A stretch of 5,447 nucleotides of DNA from Hyphomicrobiales bacterium. GTDB taxonomy: Bacteria > Pseudomonadota > Alphaproteobacteria > Rhizobiales > S144-35. The notes under the pieces are model-generated. The model did not search any database, was not told the DNA's origin, and was given only the letters and a program-made list of their open reading frames with translations. The DNA lies in NCBI GenBank assembly GCA_015494185.1, contig WGBT01000067.1, forward strand, positions 1 to 5,447. The letters are read 5' to 3'. Shown in pieces: positions 1 through 5,447 of the stretch (position 1 is its first letter; each line of letters begins with the position of its first letter). A program made the position numbers and the translations under genes.

Positions 1-553
1 GCGTTGGGGTGCGATTTCCCGGCGGCCGCCAGAACACCGTGTTGGTGATATAACAATTGGTTTCACGGGAGCAGTTGATCGCTTGCAACATTTTATCGAG
101 CAGTTGCCCGGCACGGCCGACAAAGGGCCGCCCCGCCAAATCCTCATCACGCCCCGGCGCCTCCCCGATCAACATCAACGGGGCATTGGCCTGACCATCG
201 GCAAAACATAAGTTTTTTGCGGTGCGCTTTAAAGGGCAGGCATCGAAATCGGCAACCGCTTGGCGAAGTTCATCGAGATTGCTGGCCTGCCGGGCCTTTT
301 CACGGGCCGCCATCACCGCCGCATCAGGGGCCAGCCGTGGTGTAGCAGGCCGTGCCGCAACCGGACGGGCCCGGGCCAATGAAGCGCCGCCAACGGCTGA
401 AGCTGTGGCAGGACCAGACGCGGGCGGCTGTTGTCTCTCGGCCAAATCGGCCAAAGAAGACAGCTCATACCAACCTGAGGCAACATCACTGACAGCAGTA
501 TCAACCCCCAACTCCACATACCATTGCAAAATTTCCGCCAATTCCCGCGACAT
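1..553 (-). CDS. Uracil-DNA glycosylase, family 4-like (N-terminal part, runs off left edge)
   Basis: This enzyme excises uracil from DNA to start base-excision repair of deaminated cytosine. The visible 184 residues begin with an N-terminal segment ([18 protein letters not shown]), followed by an Ala/Pro-rich linker at about 43-75. The catalytic domain then shows GEAPGRDED at 130-138, [13 protein letters not shown] at 141-153 and N171...[10 protein letters not shown] at 171-184, the order typical of family 4 enzymes. The C-terminal half lies outside the window. Classical family 4 enzymes bind a [4Fe-4S] cluster through a CxxC pair, a Cys before RPP and a later Cys. Here the first position is F103, the second is C106, and the position before RPP is W175, so at least two ligands are missing. 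The start is ambiguous: ATG at 551-553 or in-frame ATG at 563-565 (adding MRGH), both behind short G-runs. The gene diverges from the ETF-QO gene. Family assignment is strong; cluster status is inference. Confidence 0.9.
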   Translation of the reverse strand, partial: MSRELAEILQWYVELGVDTAVSDVASGWYELSSLADLAERQQPPASGPATASAVGGASLARARPVAARPATPRLAPDAAVMAAREKARQASNLDELRQAVADFDACPLKRTAKNLCFADGQANAPLMLIGEAPGRDEDLAGRPFVGRAGQLLDKMLQAINCSRETNCYITNTVFWRPPGNRTPT

Positions 554-668
554 ATGACCCCGCATGTACCCCACATGAATTAATTGCCGAAAACCAAAAC
601 CTTCGTCTCGCTCATTTAACACCGATTGGTTATGAGTTGGAAGAAGTGGATAGGAGGAGAAATGATCT
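554..668. promoter_or_regulatory. Divergent intergenic region between glycosylase and ETF-QO genes
   Basis: These 115 bases separate two divergently transcribed genes, so promoters for both should lie here. I looked for -35/-10 pairs on both strands. There are only isolated -10-like strings, such as TATGAG at 631-636 on the plus strand and TTAAAT on the minus strand near 614-619. Neither has a good -35 at 16-18 bases. The promoter role is therefore inferred from gene orientation, not from recognised boxes. Confidence 0.35.
652..657 (+). promoter_or_regulatory. Ribosome binding site of the ETF-QO gene
   Basis: AGGAGG is a perfect Shine-Dalgarno core, followed directly by AGA, 11 bases before the ATG at 669. 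An in-frame TGA at 663-665 rules out any start further upstream, so the site and the stop together fix the start. A nearer ATG at 662-664 is out of frame and would encode only MIYER before a stop that overlaps the true start region; it could compete weakly for initiation. Confidence 0.75.
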
Positions 669-2339
669 ATGAGCGGTGACAACAGCCCGGTGCAACGGGA
701 AATATTGACAACCGATGTGGTGATTGCCGGAGCTGGACCGGCGGGCCTGTCAGCGGCCATCCGGCTCAAGCAGAAGGCCCGCGCACAAGGCCGGGACATC
801 GATGTTTTAGTGCTTGAAAAGGGCTCGGAAGCAGGCGCCCATATTCTTTCGGGGGCTGTCTTTGATCCCGCCCCGTTGAACCAGTTATTGCCCAACTGGC
901 AACAGACGGGCGCACCGCTTGCTTGCAAGGTCAGCAAAGAGGAATTTTATTATCTGGGCGAAAATGCCGAACTCAAAATTCCCAACCTATTGCTGCCGCC
1001 AATGATGCGCCATCGCGGCCATTATGTGATTTCGCTTGGCGAATTGACCCGTTGGCTGGGAGAACAAGCGCAGGCTCTGGGCGTTGAGATCATCCCGGGG
1101 CAACCTGCCACAGCCCCTGTTTTCGACCGCAATGACCGCCTGATCGGCGTGCGGACCGGCGACCAAGGGCGGCGCAAGGATGGAAGCCGCAAGCCAAACT
1201 TTTTACCGGGCCTTGAAATTCACGCCCGCTATACGCTGATCGCTGAAGGCGCCCGCGGCACCTTGGCGGAACAGGTGATCGAAAAATACAACCTCCGCGC
1301 CGGACGCGATGTACAGAAATATGGGCTTGGTATCAAGGAACTGTGGGAAATCGATCCCGCCCGGCACAGCCCCGGTTACATTCTCCATACCCTGGGCTGG
1401 CCCCTTGACAATGGCACAGCGGGCGGCGGTTTTCTGTATCATTTCGGTGAAAATCTGGTGTCGGTGGGCTTTGTCACCCATTTGAATTATCAAAATCCCT
1501 ATCTCTCCCCGTTCAAAGAATTTCAACGCTTTAAGACCCACCCGGTCATTCGCGAAACCTTCAAGGGCGGGCGCCGGATCGGTTATGGCGCCCGTGCGCT
1601 CACTACAGGGGGCTGGCAGTCGGTGCCCAAGCTGGTGTTTCCCGGCGGCGCCCTGATCGGTTGTGCGGCGGGGTTCATGAATGTCCCGCGCATTCAGGGC
1701 GCGCATAATGCCATGGCCAGCGGCATCGCCGCGGCTGATGCCATCAGCGAAGCCATGACCAAAGACAGCAACCTGTTGCTCGATGATTATGAAACCGGTT
1801 GGCGCAACGGCCCCATTGGCCGCGACTTGAAACCGGTTCGCAATGTCAAACCGCTATGGAGCCGATTGGGAACGCTGGGGACGATGGTGCTGGGCGGTCT
1901 TGATCTGTGGCTGAACCGGCTGCTGCCCGTTCTGCGCCACACGCTTCATCATGACAAAGAAGACCGGCTTTCCTTGAAATCCATCAAAGTCAGCTCTCCG
2001 ATCGAATATCCCAGAGCTGACGGCGTTTTGACTTTTGACCGGCTCTCTTCTGTGGCTTTGGCAAACACCCATCATGCCGAGGACCAGCCGGTTCATATCA
2101 AACTCTTCGATCCGGATGTGCCCATCACCAGCAATCTGATCAAATATGATGAGCCGGCGCAACGCTATTGCCCGGCCGCGGTCTTTGAAATCCTCGAACA
2201 GGAGGACGGCGCCCCCAAATTCATCATCAACGCCCAAAACTGCATTCACTGCAAAACCTGTGAAATCAAGGATCCATGGGGCAATATAACCTGGGTGCCG
2301 CCAGAAGGCGGTGGCGGCCCGAATTATGGGAGCATGTAA
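669..2339 (+). CDS. etfQO: Electron transfer flavoprotein-ubiquinone oxidoreductase (ETF-QO)
   Basis: This enzyme takes electrons from reduced ETF, which is loaded by acyl-CoA and other dehydrogenases, and passes them through FAD and a [4Fe-4S] cluster to ubiquinone at the inner face of the cytoplasmic membrane. The 556 residues match the usual family length. The N-terminal FAD dinucleotide fold shows [14 protein letters not shown] with GAGPAG at 21-26. The central part has [18 protein letters not shown] followed by [17 protein letters not shown], a hallmark of the family. Residues 395-425 ([20 protein letters not shown] and onward) match the hydrophobic membrane-contact region. The C-terminal ferredoxin-like domain carries cluster ligands C501, C525, C528 and C531 (YCPA...[13 protein letters not shown]) and ends in [22 protein letters not shown] replaces the KIKGTHTAM form I recall from other members, a mild variation. 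No etfAB or dehydrogenase gene is adjacent. All domains are intact and the identification is secure. Confidence 0.97.
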   Translation: MSGDNSPVQREILTTDVVIAGAGPAGLSAAIRLKQKARAQGRDIDVLVLEKGSEAGAHILSGAVFDPAPLNQLLPNWQQTGAPLACKVSKEEFYYLGENAELKIPNLLLPPMMRHRGHYVISLGELTRWLGEQAQALGVEIIPGQPATAPVFDRNDRLIGVRTGDQGRRKDGSRKPNFLPGLEIHARYTLIAEGARGTLAEQVIEKYNLRAGRDVQKYGLGIKELWEIDPARHSPGYILHTLGWPLDNGTAGGGFLYHFGENLVSVGFVTHLNYQNPYLSPFKEFQRFKTHPVIRETFKGGRRIGYGARALTTGGWQSVPKLVFPGGALIGCAAGFMNVPRIQGAHNAMASGIAAADAISEAMTKDSNLLLDDYETGWRNGPIGRDLKPVRNVKPLWSRLGTLGTMVLGGLDLWLNRLLPVLRHTLHHDKEDRLSLKSIKVSSPIEYPRADGVLTFDRLSSVALANTHHAEDQPVHIKLFDPDVPITSNLIKYDEPAQRYCPAAVFEILEQEDGAPKFIINAQNCIHCKTCEIKDPWGNITWVPPEGGGGPNYGSM

Positions 2340-2351
2340 TATCAACGCTGC

Positions 2352-2380
2352 TGGACAGTTTGGCGCAGGCGTGCTAGGCA
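2352..2380 (+). promoter_or_regulatory. Candidate promoter of ffs (SRP RNA)
   Basis: TGGACA at 2352-2357 matches the -35 consensus TTGACA at five of six positions. Seventeen bases later TAGGCA at 2375-2380 sits where a -10 box belongs, although it is a poor match to TATAAT. A start 6-7 bases further on would fall at 2386-2388, exactly where the closing stem of the SRP RNA begins. The whole element lies within the 50 bases after the ETF-QO stop codon. The support comes from the spacing and the position relative to the RNA; the -10 box itself is weak. It may also feed dnaX. Confidence 0.5.
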
Positions 2381-2385
2381 TGGTC

Positions 2386-2477
2386 TTGGCTGGCGGTGGA
2401 CGGGTCCCTCGCCAACCGGGTCAGGTCCGGAAGGAAGCAGCCCTAACGAGTTCGACACGGGTCACCGTCCAGCCACC
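2386..2477 (+). ncRNA. ffs: Signal recognition particle RNA, small bacterial type (4.5S RNA)
   Basis: This RNA forms the signal recognition particle with Ffh and targets ribosomes making membrane proteins to FtsY and the translocon. The apical domain is unmistakable: CAGGTCCGGAAGGAAGCAG at 2422-2440 contains the GGAA tetraloop (2429-2432) and the asymmetric internal loop bound by the Ffh M domain, and it equals the E. coli 4.5S RNA core as I recall it. Flanking pairs are GGG 2418-2420 with CCC 2441-2443, and CTCG 2408-2411 with CGAG 2447-2450. The closing stem pairs TGGCTGG 2387-2393 with CCAGCCA 2469-2475, and then, past an unpaired T at 2468, CGGTG 2394-2398 with CACCG-type partners at 2463-2467. 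The length of about 92 bases fits the small type without an Alu domain. Ends are set from the stem and may be off by a few bases. The gene lies 39 bases before dnaX, an arrangement also known from Bacillus subtilis (scr-dnaX). Confidence 0.95.
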
Positions 2478-2516
2478 TAAACGCCGCCTCAAATCTGTCG
2501 TCCCTAATCTGCCGCT

Positions 2517-4229
2517 ATGACAGAACCAGCTCGCAATTACACGGTCTTGGCCCGCAAGTATCGGCCCACCACCTTTGCCGACTTGATCGGCCAGGAACCG
2601 ATGGTTCGAACCCTTACCAACGCCTTTGCCACTGGACGGATTGCCCAGGCCTATATGCTCACCGGGGTTCGCGGGGTCGGCAAAACCACCACCGCCCGGA
2701 TTCTCGCCCGGGCACTGAATTATCAGACTGATGAAATCGATGCGCCAACCATCGACATGCCGAAACTGGGCGTACATTGCGCCGCAATCATGGAATCCCG
2801 GCATCTCGACGTGATCGAAATGGACGCGGCTTCCAACACCGGCATTGACGACATTCGCGAAATCATCGAAAGCGTTCGTTATGCACCGGTTTCGGCCCGC
2901 ACCAAAGTCTATATCATTGACGAGGTGCACATGCTTTCCAAGGCCGCCTTCAACGGCCTGTTGAAGACGTTGGAAGAGCCCCCGCCCCATGTCAAATTCA
3001 TTTTCGCGACAACCGAAATCCAGAAAGTGCCGGTCACCGTATTGTCGCGCTGCCAGCGTTTCGACCTGCGCCGGGTGCCGCTTGAGACATTGGCCGCCCA
3101 TTTCAAGAAAATCGCCAAGCTGGAACAGGTCAGCATCGAAGAAGAAGCCCTGTTGCTGATTGCCCGGGCCGCGGAAGGTTCGGTGCGTGATGGTCTGTCG
3201 ATCCTCGATCAGGCCATTGCCCATGGTGGCGGTGAAATAACCGCGGCCGCCATTCGCGACATGTTGGGACTGGCCGATCGCACCCGGGTGGTCGAACTGT
3301 TGCAATCGGTACTGGCCGGCAAGGCGGAAGCGGCCTTGAAAACCCTCGATGAGCTGCACCGGGATGGCGCCGATGCCGAACAGCTGCTTGGAGAACTGGC
3401 GCGTTGCGCCCATCTTTTGACACGCATGAAAGTGGCGGGTCCTGATAGCGCCGGTCCGGAACTTTCCGAAGCCATCCGCCAACAACTGCTGGCCTTGGGC
3501 GAAGGCTTGAGCATCCCGGTCCTATCACGGCTTTGGCAAATGCTGCTCAAGGGGCTTGAGGAAGTCAAAACCGCCCCAGACCGGCAGGCAGCAGCGGAAA
3601 TGGTCATCATCCGCCTGGCCCATATCGCCAATTTGCCCGCTCCTGACGAACTGATCAAACAGTTTCAGCACGCCCCCCTCCAACCCGCCCCTTCCAGTGG
3701 CAACAGAACCGACACAGCCACGCCACGGCCTGACATGGTCATGGAACGCATGAGGGAACGCATGAGGGAGCACATGGCCGAAACACCCGCCGCAGTGCGG
3801 CAACCCGCCCCGCCTCCTCCTCCGGTCAAACTGAACCGTTTTGAAGATCTGATCGATTGTGCACTGGCCAAACGTGATCTGATGCTCAAAGTGGATTTGG
3901 AAAACCATGTGCGGCTGGTCCGTTTTGAACCCAACAAACTGGTCATCCGGCCGTTGCCACAAGCCTCCAAAACCCTGATCCAGGATCTTAGCCAGAAACT
4001 GAAAGAATGGACCGGTGAGCGCTGGATGGTGGCGTTGTCGGAGGAAGAGGGCGCCCCCCCGGTTGGCGAACAACGCCGGGCCGCCCAACAGGCCCGCATT
4101 CAGGCGGCGCGAAGCCACCCCATGGTCAAAACCGCGTTGGAGCTGTTTCCAGACGCTGAGATCACAGATGTCCGAAAAATCGACGCCCCGCCAAGTCAGG
4201 CTTCTTCAGAATTCAAATCCAAAGCTTGA
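2517..4229 (+). CDS. dnaX: DNA polymerase III subunit tau (clamp loader, DnaX)
   Basis: DnaX is the AAA+ ATPase subunit of the clamp loader; it loads the beta clamp and, as tau, ties the polymerase cores to the DnaB helicase. The 570 residues begin with the standard NYTVLARKYRPTTFADLIGQ. The AAA+ core has Walker A GVRGVGKTTT (50-59), Walker B VYIIDEVHML (131-140), sensor 1 FATTE (163-167), the SRC arginine-finger motif (177-179) and sensor 2 GSVRD (221-225). An oligomerisation domain follows to about 375, then a Pro/Met-rich linker (380-440), then a tau-specific C-terminal domain from RFEDLIDCALAKRDL onward. The zinc module is degenerate: only C88 remains between Walker A and EMDAASNTG. No A-rich slippery site is visible in the linker, so a frameshifted gamma form is unlikely. 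The start has no Shine-Dalgarno, but an in-frame TAA at 2505-2507 excludes earlier starts and the N-terminus aligns with the family. ybaB and recR, its common partners, do not follow. Confidence 0.97.
   Translation: MTEPARNYTVLARKYRPTTFADLIGQEPMVRTLTNAFATGRIAQAYMLTGVRGVGKTTTARILARALNYQTDEIDAPTIDMPKLGVHCAAIMESRHLDVIEMDAASNTGIDDIREIIESVRYAPVSARTKVYIIDEVHMLSKAAFNGLLKTLEEPPPHVKFIFATTEIQKVPVTVLSRCQRFDLRRVPLETLAAHFKKIAKLEQVSIEEEALLLIARAAEGSVRDGLSILDQAIAHGGGEITAAAIRDMLGLADRTRVVELLQSVLAGKAEAALKTLDELHRDGADAEQLLGELARCAHLLTRMKVAGPDSAGPELSEAIRQQLLALGEGLSIPVLSRLWQMLLKGLEEVKTAPDRQAAAEMVIIRLAHIANLPAPDELIKQFQHAPLQPAPSSGNRTDTATPRPDMVMERMRERMREHMAETPAAVRQPAPPPPPVKLNRFEDLIDCALAKRDLMLKVDLENHVRLVRFEPNKLVIRPLPQASKTLIQDLSQKLKEWTGERWMVALSEEEGAPPVGEQRRAAQQARIQAARSHPMVKTALELFPDAEITDVRKIDAPPSQASSEFKSKA
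3744..3779 (+). repeat. 12-bp tandem repeat inside dnaX linker
   Basis: GAACGCATGAGG occurs twice in perfect tandem (3744-3755, 3756-3767) and is followed by a diverged third unit, GAGCACATGGCC (3768-3779). Being a multiple of three it keeps the frame and encodes ERMR-ERMR-EHMA at residues 410-421, a short charged, Met-spaced helix-like stretch. It lies in the low-complexity linker between the oligomerisation and tau-specific domains, where copy number could vary without harming the fold. Confidence 0.85.
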
Positions 4230-4253
4230 CGAAGCCAAAAACCCGATGTATTG

Positions 4254-4268
4254 CGCCAACTGTTGGCG
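4254..4268. repeat. Inverted repeat after dnaX, possible weak terminator
   Basis: CGCCAA at 4254-4259 and TTGGCG at 4263-4268 form a perfect 6-bp stem with a CTG loop, 25 bases after the dnaX stop. ACCC at 4241-4244 and GGGT at 4273-4276 could extend it past mismatches. No T-run follows on the plus strand (GCTTGGGTAAAG), so it does not meet the usual description of an intrinsic terminator. It may slow or protect transcript ends, or be chance. Confidence 0.4.
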
Positions 4269-4392
4269 GCTTGGGTAAAGAGCTCGCCCTTAATCCAACA
4301 AACAATGTCAGCCCTGCCTTTGCATTCCATGGTGAGACCCTGCAAGTTTGGGCCGAAAGCAACTGGCAACAGTACGAAGTTAACTGTCGATT

Positions 4393-4421
4393 TTGCACTT
4401 TTTATGTGAGCCTTTCTTTAT
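4393..4421 (+). promoter_or_regulatory. Candidate promoter of acnA
   Basis: The 50 bases 4391-4440 are only 28% GC, clearly lower than the genes around them. Within them TTGCAC (4393-4398) and CTTTAT (4416-4421) are spaced by 17 bases; CTTTAT is close to the CTATAT-type -10 often seen in alphaproteobacteria. The predicted start near 4428 would leave a leader of under 30 bases. Box matches are moderate, so the AT-rich location carries much of the support. Confidence 0.35.
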
Positions 4422-4443
4422 TTCAAATTGTTTCATCTAGACT

Positions 4444-4447
4444 GGAG
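4444..4447 (+). promoter_or_regulatory. Ribosome binding site that fixes the GTG start of acnA
   Basis: GGAG lies 8 bases before the GTG at 4456, ideal spacing. An in-frame TAG at 4438-4440 closes the frame just upstream, and no ATG occurs in this frame until well inside the conserved domain. The site and stop together make GTG 4456 the only sensible start. Confidence 0.75.
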
Positions 4448-4455
4448 CTTTCTAC

Positions 4456-5447
4456 GTGTCATCTTCTTCTGCCTCCTTGAGCCTCGACAGTTTCAATTGC
4501 TGCAATACGCTACGCGTCAACGGGCAAGACTACATCTATTATGACCTGCGCAAAGCCGAAGCCAACGGTCTTGAAGGCATCTCATCCCTGCCCTATTCAC
4601 TCAAAGTCTTGCTGGAAAATTTGCTGCGCTTTGAAGATGGCCGTTCGGTCACCAAGGACGATATTCAGGCGATGGCCGATTGGCTGGTTGAAAAACGCTC
4701 TGATCGGGAGATCGCCTATCGTCCCGCACGGGTTTTGATGCAGGATTTCACCGGTGTGCCCGCAGTTGTCGATCTGGCCGCCATGCGCGAGGCCATGCAG
4801 GCGCTCAACGATGACCCGGAAAAGATCAACCCTTTGGTGCCGGTTGATCTGGTTATCGACCATTCGGTGATGGTGGATTATTTTGGCACGCGAAATGCCT
4901 TCATCCGCAATGTGGAACGGGAATATCAACGCAACCAGGAACGTTATGAATTTCTGCGCTGGGGCGCGGAAGCCTTCGATAATTTCCGGGTCGTTCCCCC
5001 GGGAACGGGGATTTGCCATCAGGTCAATCTGGAATATCTGGGGCAAACCGTGTGGGTCGGCAAAACCGCTGATGGAACCCTATTGGCCTATCCTGACACG
5101 CTGGTGGGCACCGACAGCCATACCACGATGATCAATGGTTTGGCGGTCCTTGGCTGGGGTGTCGGCGGGATCGAGGCGGAAGCCGCCATGCTCGGCCAAC
5201 CGATTTCGATGTTGATCCCGGAAGTCATCGGCTTTGAGCTGAAAGGCGAATTGGCCGAAGGCACAACCGCCACAGACCTGGTGCTGACGGTGACACAAAT
5301 GCTTCGCGAAAAAGGCGTGGTTGGCAAATTCGTCGAATTTTATGGCGATGGGCTTGATCATTTGTCACTGGAAGACGAGGCCACCATTGCCAATATGGCC
5401 CCGGAATACGGAGCGACCTGCGGCTTCTTTCCAATTGATGATGACAC
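4456..5447 (+). CDS. acnA: Aconitate hydratase A (N-terminal 330 residues, runs off right edge)
   Basis: Aconitase converts citrate to isocitrate in the TCA cycle in the cytoplasm, using a [4Fe-4S] cluster. The N-terminus [31 protein letters not shown] and [20 protein letters not shown] identify the AcnA/IRP1 branch rather than AcnB or the mitochondrial type. Active-site residues of this half are all present by alignment with mitochondrial aconitase: Q96 in [19 protein letters not shown]135-H136 in VIDHSV, H188 in [12 protein letters not shown]220-S221-H222 in [12 protein letters not shown], and E294 in [26 protein letters not shown] and [15 protein letters not shown] are further family signatures. 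The three cluster cysteines and domain 4 lie beyond the window, so the full length (about 890-900 residues in the family) cannot be checked. The start is GTG with a good ribosome binding site. It stands 226 bases after dnaX and probably has its own promoter. Confidence 0.96.
   Translation, partial: MSSSSASLSLDSFNCCNTLRVNGQDYIYYDLRKAEANGLEGISSLPYSLKVLLENLLRFEDGRSVTKDDIQAMADWLVEKRSDREIAYRPARVLMQDFTGVPAVVDLAAMREAMQALNDDPEKINPLVPVDLVIDHSVMVDYFGTRNAFIRNVEREYQRNQERYEFLRWGAEAFDNFRVVPPGTGICHQVNLEYLGQTVWVGKTADGTLLAYPDTLVGTDSHTTMINGLAVLGWGVGGIEAEAAMLGQPISMLIPEVIGFELKGELAEGTTATDLVLTVTQMLREKGVVGKFVEFYGDGLDHLSLEDEATIANMAPEYGATCGFFPIDDD

Noticed and set aside
222..557. Plus-strand frame of 111 codons opposite the glycosylase.
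   Set aside because: The minus strand encodes clear glycosylase motifs in the same bases; the Ala/Ser-rich product is a shadow.
662..679. ATG at 662 closer to the AGGAGG site than the annotated ETF-QO start.
   Set aside because: It is out of frame and encodes only five residues; the conserved ETF-QO frame begins at 669.
2311..2520. Plus-strand frame of 69 codons running from the ETF-QO end across the SRP RNA.
   Set aside because: It overlaps the ETF-QO C-terminus, reads through the structured RNA and has no recognisable protein content.
2421..3485. Long minus-strand open frame of 354 codons opposite ffs and dnaX.
   Set aside because: It lies antisense to an unmistakable dnaX and the SRP RNA core, and its Gly/His/Phe-rich product resembles no family; it is a by-product of codon bias in dnaX.
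3500..4000. Possible programmed frameshift site in dnaX to make gamma.
   Set aside because: Runs such as GTCAAAACC and TCCAAAACC do not form an X XXY YYZ heptamer in the dnaX frame, and no A6-7 run exists.
4369..4387. Dyad ACAGT (4369-4373) / ACTGT (4383-4387) overlapping the palindrome AGTTAACT (4378-4385), upstream of the acnA promoter candidate.
   Set aside because: Five-base arms with a 9-base spacer are expected by chance and match no operator I know.
4213..4480. Small frames on both strands in the dnaX-acnA gap (4213-4398 minus and 4226-4480 plus).
   Set aside because: They overlap the dnaX end or the acnA start, lack ribosome binding sites and resemble nothing I recognise, including ybaB.

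Overview
The window is an ordinary housekeeping stretch of a chromosome that looks alphaproteobacterial. The grounds are the protein signatures: a family-4-like uracil-DNA glycosylase with [10 protein letters not shown], DnaX with EMDAASNTG...DDIREIIESVRYAPV, an ETF:ubiquinone oxidoreductase and an IRP1-type aconitase. The ffs-dnaX adjacency is also consistent, and GC is moderate and even across the genes. I cannot name a genus from this sequence. I found no mobile element, CRISPR array, tRNA, phage gene or defence system.

Layout. Positions 1-553 (minus) hold the N-terminal 184 residues of a uracil-DNA glycosylase that runs off the left edge. A 115-bp divergent gap follows. Positions 669-2339 (plus) encode a complete ETF-QO, the membrane-associated Fe-S flavoprotein that passes electrons from fatty-acid and amino-acid oxidation to ubiquinone. 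Between its stop codon and the next gene lies a small non-coding gene at about 2386-2477, the bacterial SRP RNA (ffs, 4.5S RNA), with a plausible promoter right after the ETF-QO stop. Positions 2517-4229 (plus) encode DnaX, the tau clamp-loader subunit. After a 226-bp gap with an AT-rich stretch, a GTG-started acnA begins at 4456 and runs off the right edge with 330 codons visible.

The genes do not form one functional pathway. ETF-QO and aconitase both serve central respiratory metabolism, the glycosylase and DnaX serve DNA repair and replication, and ffs serves protein targeting. ffs and dnaX probably share transcription, because no terminator is visible between them and dnaX starts about 39 bases after the RNA. 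acnA appears to have its own promoter.

Points worth a second look are the easily missed ffs gene and its promoter, the loss of nearly all zinc-site cysteines in DnaX, the replacement of two Fe-S ligand positions in the glycosylase, a 12-bp tandem repeat in the DnaX linker, and the absence of ybaB-recR after dnaX. I do not see an undescribed system here.
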